From contig NZ_WEGL01000002.1 of assembly GCF_009604455.1 (NCBI RefSeq), forward strand, positions 1,364,923 to 1,428,922: a stretch of 64,000 bases of DNA, given 5' to 3'. Origin of the DNA: Streptomyces sp. RB17 (GTDB taxonomy: Bacteria; Actinomycetota; Actinomycetes; Streptomycetales; Streptomycetaceae). The position numbers and the translations under genes are program-made. Within the stretch, counting starts at the first letter, position 1, and every line of letters starts with the position of its first letter. Below are positions 44,210 to 52,764 of the stretch, piece after piece. Under the pieces are notes generated by a model, which made no database searches, had not been told where the DNA came from, and saw only the letters and a program-made list of their open reading frames with translations.

Positions 44210-45100
44210 GTGAACCGCTCTGTGGCAGCAGACGACCAGACCCGGATACAGCGCACACTCGCCCGGCTGCGGGATGCCACCGACCTGCCCCTCACCTTCG
44301 GCGGAGCGGTCAACAGCGACATGCAACTGCAGCTCACGCAGTTCGTCGGAGCCATCGCGGGGGCGCTGCGCGGGGCCGTCCTCGACCCCGGGCGCGGACT
44401 CGGCGGCAAGGTGGTGACACGGCGCCGACCGCAACTGGTCAACGACTACGTGGGCTCACCGGGCATCAGCCACCACTACGACCACATCATCCAGGCCGAA
44501 TGCCTGCGCGCCCTGGTCGCCGTGCCCCTGGTGGTACGCGGCCGGGTGCGCGGTGTGCTGTACGGCGCCGTCCGCAGCGCCACACCGCTCGGGGACCGTA
44601 CGGTCCACTCCGTCATGGAGATGGCCCGGGAGCTGGAGCAGGACCTGGCGGTCGACGACGAACTCGCGCGGCGACTGCGCTGGCTCGACGAGCGGGTGCC
44701 GGAGCCGAGGACGGCGGCGGGAACCCACGAGCCGGCCGGAACCCAGCGGGAACAGCTCCGCGAGGCCTACGCGGAGCTGCGGATCCTGGCCAAGAACACC
44801 GAGGACCCGACGCTGCGGGAGCGCATCGAGGCGGTGTGCCACAAGCTCTCCACGGCCGGCGGCGACGCCCGCCCAGCGGCCGGCACGGCAGTGCGACGCC
44901 AGACAGCACCGCTGTCGGACCGCGAGGTGGACGTGCTCGCCTGCGTCGCTCTGGGCTGGACGAACCCGCAGGTCGCCGCCGACCTCGGCATCACCGTCGA
45001 GACGGTGAAGAGCTATCTGCGCAGCGCCACACGCAAACTCCAGGCACGCTCCCGGCTGGAGGCAGTGGTCGCGGCACGGCGCCGCGGCCTGCTGCCCTGA
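44210..45100 (+). CDS. GAF-domain LuxR-type transcriptional regulator
   Basis: GTG at 44210 is set by AGGAGG five bases upstream. The 296-residue protein has an N-terminal GAF-like sensor (GGKVVTRRRPQLVNDYVGSP, CLRALVAVPLVVRGRVRGVL, YGAVRSATPLGDRTVHSVME), a helical linker, and a C-terminal LuxR/FixJ helix-turn-helix (LSDREVDVLACVALGWTNPQ, VAADLGITVETVKSYLRSAT, RKLQARSRLEAV). Such regulators accompany acyl-CoA synthetases in Streptomyces and may sense an aromatic or acyl ligand. Divergence from the synthetase gene and the dyad between them support a local role. Confidence 0.88.
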   Translation: MNRSVAADDQTRIQRTLARLRDATDLPLTFGGAVNSDMQLQLTQFVGAIAGALRGAVLDPGRGLGGKVVTRRRPQLVNDYVGSPGISHHYDHIIQAECLRALVAVPLVVRGRVRGVLYGAVRSATPLGDRTVHSVMEMARELEQDLAVDDELARRLRWLDERVPEPRTAAGTHEPAGTQREQLREAYAELRILAKNTEDPTLRERIEAVCHKLSTAGGDARPAAGTAVRRQTAPLSDREVDVLACVALGWTNPQVAADLGITVETVKSYLRSATRKLQARSRLEAVVAARRRGLLP

Positions 45101-45160
45101 CAGGACCGGCTCCACGCACCCGGGCCTCGGCTCACCGTGGGCCCCCGGCCCGGCCCGGAG

Positions 45161-45188
45161 TTGACGTGACACCGGCCCGGTGCACTAT
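45161..45188 (+). promoter_or_regulatory. Probable promoter of the beta-glucosidase gene
   Basis: TTGACG (45161-45166) and CACTAT (45183-45188) are separated by 16 bases. The spacer contains the palindrome ACCGGCCCGGT (45171-45181), a possible repressor site. The beta-glucosidase starts about 170 bases downstream. Confidence 0.5.
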
Positions 45189-45365
45189 CGTTCCCGGCCC
45201 AGTGGAACCGCCGTGTCAGGACGTCGGTCCGCCGCTCATCTCCCCGGCGCACAGCGCCGGTTCCCCCGTGCCCGTGGCACACCACGCACCACAGCCGCCC
45301 GCCCCGCGCGCCGAGCGGTCCTGCGTGCACACGCACCGGGCACTCGCACCCCAGGAGACGACGCC

Positions 45366-47660
45366 ATGGACCGCACTGTGCCGAACGACGCCATCGGCCA
45401 CGCCGCACCACACGCCGACGAGGACCAGGTCGCACCGCACGCCGGCAAGGACCAGGTCGCACAGCACGCCGGCAAGCACCACGCCGCCCCGTACGAGAGC
45501 GAGATCTGCGATCTGCTCGCGCGGATGACCCTCGACGAGAAACTGGGCCAGCTCCAGCAACTCGCCTGGACCGCCGACACCGGGCCCGGCGACGACCAGT
45601 CACACCTCGTGAGACATGCCGCGCGCGCCGGCCGGCTGGGGTCCGTACTGAACCTCCACGGTGCCCGCAGAACCAACGACCTCCAGCGCGTGGCCGTCGA
45701 GGAGAGCCGGCTCGGCATTCCGCTGGTCTTCGGCATGGACGTCGTCCACGGATTCCGGACCACCTTCCCCATCTCGCTGGCCCAGGCGGCGAGTTTCGAC
45801 CCGGACATCGCCGAGCAGGAGGCCCGGATCTCCGCGCAGGAGGCGCGGTCGGCCGGAGTCCACTGGGCGTTCTCTCCCATGACGGACGTCACCGCCGAGC
45901 CGCGCTGGGGTCGGATCTCCGAGAGCTGCGGCGAGGATCCCTGCCTCACAGCAATCTTCGCGACCGCCAAGATCCGTGGATACCAAGGCGCCGGCGCCGG
46001 ACGGATCGCACGGGACCGGATGGCCGCCTGCGCCAAGCACTTCGTCGGTTACGGCGCGGTCGAGGGCGGCCGCGAGTACAACACGGTGGACCTGTCCGAA
46101 TCACGGTTGCGAAACCTCCACCTGCCACCGTTCCGGGCGGCCGTCGAGGCAGGTGTGGCCACGGTCATGGCCGCGTTCAACACCCTCAGCGGAGTACCGG
46201 CCCACGCCAACGCCCATACGCTCACCGACATCCTCAAGCGGGACTGGTGCTTCGCCGGCGTCGTGGTCAGCGACTGGACGGGCGTCGCGGAACTGGTGCC
46301 CCACGGCTTCGCCGCCGACCCCGCGCACGCCGCCCGGCTCGCCCTCGGCGCCGGTGTCGACATGGAGATGGTCAGCACCTGCTTCGCCGACCACGGTGCG
46401 AGACTGCTGGCGGGCGGCCACCTCACGGCCGGCCGTCTGGACGACGCGGTGGCACGGGTGCTGCGCCTGAAGTTCCGGCTCGGTCTCTTCGACCACCCCT
46501 ACACGGACGAGCGTACAGAGATCCGTACCCCGTCCGCGCACGCTCGCCGCGCCGCGCGGGCAGCCGCCGCCCGCTCCATGGTGCTGCTCAAGAACGAGCG
46601 CAGCGCACTTCCCCTTCCGCGAGAGGTCGCCTCGATCGCGGTGGTCGGCCCGTTCGCCGAGTCGACCGACCTCAACGGCGCGTGGGCGGGGCCCGCCGCC
46701 GCCGCCTTCCCCGCCGTCACCGTGGCGGACGGCATCCGACAGGCCATGCCGGGAGCAAAGATCCGTTGCGCAAAGGGAGTCGACCCGCAGGGCCAGGACA
46801 CGTCCGGAATCGCGGCCGCCGTCGCCGCGGCCGAGGCCTCCGACCTGACCGTTGTCGTGGCCGGCGAGCCGGCGGCCCTGAGCGGCGAAGGCGGCTCGCG
46901 CAGCGCCATCGGCCTGCCCGGCCAGCAAGACCGCCTCGTCGCCGCGATCGCCGGCACGGGCCGCCCCTGCGTCGTCGTACTGACCTGCGGCCGCCCCCTC
47001 GCCCTCGGCGACTGGCTCGACGTGGTGCCGGCGGTGCTGGTCGCCTGGCACCCGGGCCTCGAAGCCGGCCACGCCGTGGCCGACGTACTGTTCGGCGCCG
47101 TCAACCCGGGTGCCAAACTCCCGGTGTCCTTTCCCCGATCCACAGGCCAGATCCCCATCCACTACAACCACGAGAACACCGGCCGCCCGTGCGGCCCCGA
47201 ACCCCAGCCCCCGCGCTACGGTTCGCGGTACCTCGACCTGGACCACGGACCGCGGTTCCCCTTCGGCCACGGCCTCAGCTACACCACGTTCGAGCTCGGC
47301 CGGCCCACCTTGGACACCATGGCCCTCAGCCCCCAGGCCCTCCTCGAAGGAGCCACCGTCACAGCCTCCGTGACGGTAAGCAACACCGGCGCCCGCGCCG
47401 GCGACGAGGTCGTGCAGCTCTACATCCACGACCCTGTGGCAAGCCTCGTCCAGCCCGTTCGTCGTCTGCGAGCCTTCCGCCGCATCCACCTTCCCGCAGG
47501 CCGAAGCGCCACAGTGACCTTTACCCTCGGCGCAGAGGACTTCGGCTACTGGACGAACGCCCCCGAGGGCGAGTTCCTCGTCGAATCCGGCGACATCCAC
47601 ATCCACCTGAGCAACAGCTCCCACACGACGACCACGGCCTGCACACTCACCATCAAGTGA
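45366..47660 (+). CDS. Beta-glucosidase, glycoside hydrolase family 3
   Basis: The 764-residue enzyme should remove glucose (or xylose) from the non-reducing end of beta-linked oligosaccharides. ATG at 45366 follows AGGAGA. After a low-complexity start with repeated HAGKDQVAQHAGK elements, the GH3 barrel contains GIPLVFGMDVVHGFRTTFPI, AACAKHFVGYGAVEGGREYN and the nucleophile Asp 303 in VVVSDWTGVAEL. The second alpha/beta sandwich domain and a C-terminal fibronectin III-like domain (GDEVVQLYIHDPVASLVQPV) complete it. No signal peptide is seen, so it acts inside the cell on imported oligosaccharides, complementing the secreted xylanase at the left end. Confidence 0.94.
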   Translation: MDRTVPNDAIGHAAPHADEDQVAPHAGKDQVAQHAGKHHAAPYESEICDLLARMTLDEKLGQLQQLAWTADTGPGDDQSHLVRHAARAGRLGSVLNLHGARRTNDLQRVAVEESRLGIPLVFGMDVVHGFRTTFPISLAQAASFDPDIAEQEARISAQEARSAGVHWAFSPMTDVTAEPRWGRISESCGEDPCLTAIFATAKIRGYQGAGAGRIARDRMAACAKHFVGYGAVEGGREYNTVDLSESRLRNLHLPPFRAAVEAGVATVMAAFNTLSGVPAHANAHTLTDILKRDWCFAGVVVSDWTGVAELVPHGFAADPAHAARLALGAGVDMEMVSTCFADHGARLLAGGHLTAGRLDDAVARVLRLKFRLGLFDHPYTDERTEIRTPSAHARRAARAAAARSMVLLKNERSALPLPREVASIAVVGPFAESTDLNGAWAGPAAAAFPAVTVADGIRQAMPGAKIRCAKGVDPQGQDTSGIAAAVAAAEASDLTVVVAGEPAALSGEGGSRSAIGLPGQQDRLVAAIAGTGRPCVVVLTCGRPLALGDWLDVVPAVLVAWHPGLEAGHAVADVLFGAVNPGAKLPVSFPRSTGQIPIHYNHENTGRPCGPEPQPPRYGSRYLDLDHGPRFPFGHGLSYTTFELGRPTLDTMALSPQALLEGATVTASVTVSNTGARAGDEVVQLYIHDPVASLVQPVRRLRAFRRIHLPAGRSATVTFTLGAEDFGYWTNAPEGEFLVESGDIHIHLSNSSHTTTTACTLTIK

Positions 47661-47696
47661 CCTCACCGTGTGACTGTCGCCCGCCCGTTCAGCGCA

Positions 47697-48738
47697 GGCC
47701 GAGACATGGGTGTCCCACGTGTGCTGGATCGACTGATTCAGCAGGCTATTGCGCAGGCCCTCGTGCCCGTCTTCGACCCTCATTTCTCCGGGGCGTCGTT
47801 CGGGTTCCGTACGGGACGCTCAGCCCACCAGGTCGTGAAGGTCGGAAAGCGGGCGGTCGAGGACGGGAACTGCTGGGCGGTGGACCTGGATCTGGACAAG
47901 TTCTTCGACCGTGTGAATCACGACGCGCTCATGGCGCGAGTGGCCCGCCGGGTGGAGGACAAGAAGGTCCTGAAGCTGATTCGCCGATACCTGGAGGCCG
48001 GCATCATGGCCGAGGGGTCGGTCGTGGCATCGGAGGAGGGGACGCCGCAAGGCTCCCCGCTTTCCCCGGTTGCTTTCCAACATCATGTTGGACGACCTTG
48101 ACCGCGAACTCTTCAAGCGCAGCCTCCGCTTCGTACGTTACGCGGACGATGTCATGATCTTCGTCCGTTCGGAGCGGCCGGCCAGCCGCGTGCTCGCGTC
48201 GGTTACGACCTTCATCGAGATGCGGCTGAAGCTGAAAGTGAACCGGGAGAAATCCAAAGCGGCTCCAGCGTTCAAGGTCTCCCTCTTCGGGTTTGGCTAC
48301 TACCGAGCCGGTGGGAAAGGGCCGGTGAGGATCCGGATTGACCGGAAGGCGGTCTACCGCCTGAAGAAGACGGTCCGGACGATCACTTCTAGGTCCTGGG
48401 GAGTGTCCATGGACCACCGACTGGAGAAGCTGCGGAGGTTCATGACTGGACGGGTTGCCTACTTCAAGGTTGCGGACTCCTCTTGGACGTTCAAGCAACT
48501 CGATGAGTGGACCCGCCGGAGGCTTCGCCAGGTGCGATGGATCGAAACCACCAACCGAGTCCGCATGGTGCGAAGGCTTGGCCAAGAGGTGCCCGATGAC
48601 GTGCGGTTGGTCGCCGGACACCGGAAGTGGAAAGCATCTCTCTCCATTGAAATGAGCCGCGCCCTGGACAACGCCTACTGGGACGCTGAGGGCTACAAGT
48701 CCTTTGCCGCATTGTGGCAGCGTCTCAGGACCGCCTGA
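47697..48738 (+). pseudogene. ltrA: Group II intron reverse transcriptase/maturase, 5'-truncated and frameshifted
   Basis: Recognisable sequence starts near 47697 (MGVPRVLDRLIQQAIAQAL, FDPHFSGASFGFRTGRSAHQ), which is RT block 2a; blocks 0-2 and the usual N-terminal half are missing. Block 3-4 follows (WAVDLDLDKFFDRVNHDALM), then EGTPQGSPLSP. At about 48068 one extra G in CCCCGGTTG shifts the frame; the other frame continues SNIMLDDLDRELF and the catalytic YADD (RYADDVMIF), then the maturase domain to the stop at 48738. It begins 37 bases after the beta-glucosidase stop. The protein cannot be made, although the active-site motif is intact. Confidence 0.88.
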
Positions 48739-48749
48739 GATCAACTGAA

Positions 48750-48828
48750 CGAACCGCCGGATGCGAGGCCCGCATGTCCGGTGGTGTGGGAGGGGGGGCC
48801 GGGAGAACCGGCCTCCCTACCCGATCTT
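48750..48828 (+). ncRNA. Group II intron domains V and VI (3' end of intron)
   Basis: Bases 48752-48785 fold as a domain V hairpin: ACCGCCGGA pairs with TCCGGTGGT, a two-base bulge (GT at 48775-48776) interrupts the right strand, and TGCG/CGCA closes near a short loop. The CGC at 48755-48757 would be the catalytic triad. The following GGGAGG...CCTCCC hairpin is domain VI, ending near CTACCCGAT (about 48827). This marks the intron's 3' boundary; the 5' ribozyme domains are absent, so it cannot splice. Confidence 0.7.
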
Positions 48829-48912
48829 CTCTGGATGGGGTGACCTGTTTGTTCGCACGGGTCTGCACTGTCGGCCTGAGGCGTTGTCAGTGCGGCACTG
48901 TAGGTTGCCGGT

Positions 48913-50070
48913 ATGAAGATCGTGACGCAGGTGAAGCTGATGCCGGAGGCCGACCATGCCGCCGCGCTGCGCTCCACTCTGCGCACGGCCAACGACCTGG
49001 CGTGCTGGGTTTCCGAAGTCGCCTTCGTCAACGACGTTCCCCGTGAGTACGAGTTGCGCAAGCACACGTACGCCCACCTCAAAGCCTCCGGGCTGGGGGC
49101 GCAGGCCGCGCAGCACGTCATCAAGAAGGTGCGCGATGCCTACACCACGCTGCGCGCCAACATCCATGCCGGGAACCTCGGCAAGTCGACGTCGAAGCGC
49201 CGGATCAAGGCGCAGTCCAAGCCGATCATGTTCCGGCCCGATGCTGCGCAGCCGTATGACGACCGGTGTTTGAGCTGGCAGTACGACCAGCAAACGGTGT
49301 CCATCTGGACCATGCGGGGTCGGATCAAGAAGGTCCGGTTCGTGTGCTCGGCTGACGCGCTCAAGGTGCTCCAGCGGTACCGCAAGGGCGAGAGCGACCT
49401 GATCGAGCGTGACGGCGCCTTCTACCTGATCGCCACGTGCGAGATTCCCGAGGCCGCCCCGTACGAACCTGACCACTTCATCGGCGTGGACCTCGGGATC
49501 GTGAACATCGCCACCACGTCCACCGGCTACCAGGCCACCGGACGGCAACTCACCCGGTACCGCAAGCGTCAGCTCGCCCTGCGGGCCAAGCTCCAGAAGA
49601 AGCGCACCAAGAGCACCAAGCGCAGGCTCAAGGAGCGCTCCCGCCGCGAGCAGCGGCACGTGAAGAACACCAACCACATCATCGCCAAGACGATCGTGAC
49701 CGAGGCTGCACGCACCTCCGCCGGAATCTGTCTGGAAGAACTCAAGGGAATCCGGCAGAGGGTACGGCTCCGCAAGCCCCAACGGGTCGCACTCCACTCC
49801 TGGGCCTTCGCCCAGCTTGGGGAGTTCATCGTCTACAAGGCACGCCGGGCCGGGGTGCCCGTGGTGTACGTCGATCCCGCCTACTCCTCCAAGGAGTGCG
49901 CCGACTGCGGCCACGTGGACCGGCTCAACCGAATCTCTCAAGCCACGTTCGTATGCCGGTCGTGCGGCGTCGTTGCGCACGCCGACCGGAACGCTTCCCG
50001 CGTCCTCGCCCGCAGGGGTGAGAACGTGTGGACTGCGGGGCGTGAGTCACGCGTCCCTGCCACCCCATAA
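48913..50070 (+). CDS. tnpB: TnpB, IS200/IS605-family RNA-guided endonuclease
   Basis: The 385-residue frame is complete. The RuvC-like nuclease residues are all present: Asp 193 in FIGVDLGIVNIAT, Glu 275/276 in GICLEELKGI and Asp 358 in VVAHADRNASR. The zinc knuckle CADC...CRSC uses Cys 329, 332, 348 and 351. The N-terminal half has the wedge and helical region. TnpB proteins cut DNA guided by an omega-RNA that starts in their own 3' end, maintaining the transposon. No TnpA gene adjoins; a shattered one lies about 0.9 kb downstream. The stretch before the start has GCACTG/CAGTGC complementary arms (48865-48893), a possible left end. Confidence 0.93.
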   Translation: MKIVTQVKLMPEADHAAALRSTLRTANDLACWVSEVAFVNDVPREYELRKHTYAHLKASGLGAQAAQHVIKKVRDAYTTLRANIHAGNLGKSTSKRRIKAQSKPIMFRPDAAQPYDDRCLSWQYDQQTVSIWTMRGRIKKVRFVCSADALKVLQRYRKGESDLIERDGAFYLIATCEIPEAAPYEPDHFIGVDLGIVNIATTSTGYQATGRQLTRYRKRQLALRAKLQKKRTKSTKRRLKERSRREQRHVKNTNHIIAKTIVTEAARTSAGICLEELKGIRQRVRLRKPQRVALHSWAFAQLGEFIVYKARRAGVPVVYVDPAYSSKECADCGHVDRLNRISQATFVCRSCGVVAHADRNASRVLARRGENVWTAGRESRVPATP

Positions 50071-50156
50071 CGGGGTGTCTGGACGGAGGAGCCCACCCAG
50101 CAGCCAGTTGGGCGCCACCTCCAAGCCCGGTCCCTTTAGAGCCGGGTCAAGTTGAC
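50071..50156 (+). ncRNA. Putative omega-RNA 3' part and right end of the TnpB element
   Basis: After the TnpB stop, CCCGG (50126-50130) and CCGGG (50142-50146) form a hairpin followed by TCAAGTTGAC, resembling the terminal structure of Streptomyces IS605-type elements. If so, the RNA scaffold ends at about 50156 and the guide would be the next bases, from TCAGCAACTGTAGGG. The exact boundary is inferred. Confidence 0.5.
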
Positions 50157-50345
50157 TCAGCAACTGTAGGGCCACAGGTCGGCCTTCATTCGCCGCGACT
50201 TCTGGTGTGCGCCCTTCATGTCCGGTGTCGGCCCCTCCGAAGCCGGGAACCGCTCCGGTACATGGAGGTGGGCACTTGACCACTCGGCCAGGCCGCATGG
50301 CACCCTCAGAGGACCTGACGGGCGGAATGAGAGCTGAGTCGTGAC

Positions 50346-50807
50346 GTGATCCGTGTCTCACGAGGTGCTACCGGGTTCTGGGGGCATGGCGAAGCCACGT
50401 TGCCGCAGGTGGACGCCCTTGTCTTCAAGAGCGTCTGCCATGCGGTGGCCCGATCGATTCGGGGCACGGTCGACGAAGTGGCGCTGGCCGGAGTAACGCC
50501 GAACTTCCATACTGCTCTGATCGCCATCCCAGACAGTAAAACGACCGTCTTGTCCCACGAGGTACTCCCGGTCGTTGCCTTTGCGGCGAGTCCTCCGCAG
50601 CCCGGTGGGCCCCTGACGAACTTCATATCCCCACCGGCCTGGGCGGACGCATTCGAGCTGGGCGGCTTCCGGCTGCTGGACGTCGAAGAACTGAGCATGC
50701 CGTTGGCCGCTGCTGACACCAGCGAGCTCGCCGAGGCAGAGCTGGGGCAGGTGCGGTACTGGCGTCCCAGCACAGTCGGCGAGCTGATGTTCAACTGGTG
50801 GGAGTGA
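50346..50807 (+). CDS. Conserved hypothetical protein, 153 aa
   Basis: GTG at 50346 opens a frame with normal codon bias. The product begins IRVSRGATGFWGHGEATLPQ, has VDEVALAGVTPNFHTALIAI, LSHEVLPVVAFAA, and ends AELGQVRYWRPSTVGELMFN. It resembles small conserved Streptomyces proteins of unknown function ending in the same RYWRP...NWW block. No signal or membrane segment. It lies between the TnpB element and the dead TnpA and was probably interrupted in its neighbourhood by those insertions. The start lacks a clear ribosome binding site. Confidence 0.65.
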   Translation: MIRVSRGATGFWGHGEATLPQVDALVFKSVCHAVARSIRGTVDEVALAGVTPNFHTALIAIPDSKTTVLSHEVLPVVAFAASPPQPGGPLTNFISPPAWADAFELGGFRLLDVEELSMPLAAADTSELAEAELGQVRYWRPSTVGELMFNWWE

Positions 50808-50930
50808 TCCTGGTCATTCGATCGGCGGCTGGTGTTGATCAGCCGGTCCAAGAACCACGGGGGTGGAACTGCCACAGCGGGCCGCCTTCGTCGCCTGGAA
50901 TGCATACGGCGGGCATATCGGTGAGTCTTC

Positions 50931-51252
50931 ACGCCCAAGTACCGGCGCGGACCGTTCACCGACGAGATCCTTCGACACTGCGAAGAGATCACGCGCGCCG
51001 TGTGCGCCAACTTCGAAACCGAGCCGGTGGAGTTCAACGGCGAGCACGATCACGTCCGCCTACTGGTGCACTATTCGCCGAAGGTCGCCATCTCCAGGCT
51101 CGTCGGCAGCCTCAACGGCGTCTCGGCTCGACGCCTGCGGCAGGAGTTCCCCGGCCACGTACATACCTGTGGGGCGATCACTTCTGGTCTCCGTCATCCT
51201 TCGCCGCATCCTGCGACGGCGCACCGCTCGGGATCATCAAGGAATACATCGC
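50931..51252 (+). pseudogene. TnpA (Y1 HUH transposase, IS200/IS605) remnant
   Basis: One frame reads TPKYRRGPFTDEILRHCEEI, then TEPVEFNGEHDHVRLLVHYS (the HUH motif, His-Asp-His) and PKVAISRLVGSLNGVSARRL; a shift near 51165 moves to YLWGDHFWSPSSFAASCDGA and GIIKEYIA with the catalytic tyrosine region. The N-terminus before TPKY is also out of frame. This is the transposase type that mobilises TnpB elements, but it is dead here. Confidence 0.82.
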
Positions 51253-51263
51253 ATACCGGTCAG

Positions 51264-51560
51264 GACATCCGCCGCTGGGCCAAGAAGAACAAGGTCGAGC
51301 TGTGCTTCACCCCGAACTACGCCTCCTGGGCCAACCCGATCGAGGCCCACTTCGGCCCACTGCGACAGTTCACCCTGGCCAACTCCCACCACCGCAGCCG
51401 TCCCGCGCAGACCCAGGCCCTGCACCGCTACCTGCGCTGGCGTAACGCCAACGCCCGCCACCCCGACGTGCTCGCCGCTCAACGCAGGGAACGCGCCCGC
51501 GTCCGAAGCGAGGAGGGCATCCGCTGGGGCGGACGCCCTTCTCGCAGTCGCAGCCTGAAC
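51264..51560 (+). pseudogene. IS630-type transposase, C-terminal remnant
   Basis: The frame gives DIRRWAKKNKVELCFTPNYA, SWANPIEAHFGPLRQFTLAN and HRYLRWRNANARHPDVLAAQ, the last DDE block (with the catalytic Glu in NPIEAHFG) and tail of IS630-type transposases. The N-terminal two thirds are missing; the fragment joins the TnpA remnant within about ten bases. Confidence 0.78.
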
Positions 51561-51576
51561 TCGAGGGGGCCTCGCG

Positions 51577-52221
51577 TCACTTTCGCCAGAACAGGTGGTG
51601 CGTCACACCGCTCGGGCTGGGCACGACCTCCAGGTGGAACCGGTCGAGCAGTTCATCGGGGGACTCCCAGAGCCGTAGTCCGGACCCGAGCTTTACCGGT
51701 GAGACCGCCACATGCATGGTGTCGACGAGGCCGGCATCGAGGAACTGCCGGATGGTGGTGACCCCGCCGCCGAGTCGGACGTCCTTGCCCTGCGCCGCTT
51801 CCCGCGCCCGTTCGAGGACCGTGGCGGGGTCTCCGTCGACGAAGTGGAACGTGGTATCGGAGAGCGTGAACGACGGACGCGTGTGGTGGGTCATGACGAA
51901 CACCGGCGTGCGGAACGGGGGCTCCTCCCCCCACCAGCCGCGCCACTCATGGTCCTGCCAGGGCCCGCGCTGGGGACCGAACTTGTTGCGGCCCATGATC
52001 TCGGCACCGATGTCGCGTGCGAAGTCCCGCGTGAAGTAGTCGTCGAGACCCCGGCTCCCCCCGGGATCCGTGCGCATGGGCCAGCTCGCCGTGGCCCCGG
52101 CCCAGGCGAACAGCCGCTCGGGATGGTCGCAGCCGAACGGCCGCTCGAGACTCTGGTGCTCACCGGCACCGATTCCGTCACTCGAGACGTTGAAGTTCAT
52201 GACTCTCAGCAGTTGATCCAC
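51577..52221 (-). CDS. Dihydrofolate reductase family protein (second copy type)
   Basis: The product contains LLRVMNFNVSSDGIGAGEHQ, IGAEIMGRNKFGP, PVFVMTHHTRPSFTLSDTTF, KDVRLGGGVTTIRQFLDAGL and DTMHVAVSPVKLGSGLRLWE, the RibD-C/DHFR-like order with the NADPH-binding GGG loop. I favour GTG at 52221, five bases after GAGGA (214 residues); ATG at 52200 is an alternative. It belongs to a subgroup distinct from the one at 3.8-4.3 kb (longer insert with WRGWWGEEPPFRTP). Physiological substrate unknown. It stands alone next to mobile-element debris. Confidence 0.87.
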   Translation of the reverse strand: MDQLLRVMNFNVSSDGIGAGEHQSLERPFGCDHPERLFAWAGATASWPMRTDPGGSRGLDDYFTRDFARDIGAEIMGRNKFGPQRGPWQDHEWRGWWGEEPPFRTPVFVMTHHTRPSFTLSDTTFHFVDGDPATVLERAREAAQGKDVRLGGGVTTIRQFLDAGLVDTMHVAVSPVKLGSGLRLWESPDELLDRFHLEVVPSPSGVTHHLFWRK

Positions 52222-52251
52222 GTCTGTCCTCGTCAGGTCCTGTCGTGTCAT

Positions 52252-52764
52252 CGTGCGGCGAGGCGCCGCACATCATGACGTCGAACGGGATGTGGCCGGA
52301 TCGACACGGCCCACAAATTTTCCAGGGCGTCCCAGGAAGCGGCCCCAGTAGCGATGTGACCGTCGTGGACGCGGAGGTCATCGAGGTGCCCGGGGCGGCC
52401 GCCGCGACCACTCACATGCGTCGCAATGGACGTCACCGCCCGTTCAACTGATCCAACCGATCCAACCGCTACCCCGGCGAACCTTGCCGGTCAGAGCACT
52501 GGATCATGCCGAAAGTGCTGCGGCTTTGGGCGTCAGCGCCGTGGCGTACCTCACGTCAAGGGGGGTCGTGGCCGCCTGCGGACTATGCGAAACCCCAGGT
52601 CGCATCGGCGTTTGGGGATTCCTTCGTGCCGCATTCACCGTCGCGATCTGTGACGTAGCCCACTCCAGAAAATCGACTTGTCGACTTAGATTCCCCCAGC
52701 ACGTGAGCGTTACGAGCACGTTAACCGCCGAGGGGCCATCTGCCCGCCCGGGAGAGGAGCTGCT
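52252..52764. other. Long intergenic region before the alpha/beta hydrolase
   Basis: No frame here has a start signal and recognised family. The last 120 bases are less GC-rich and contain ACGTGAGCGTT and GAGCACGTTAAC, partly repeated half-sites that may belong to the hydrolase promoter. Confidence 0.45.
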
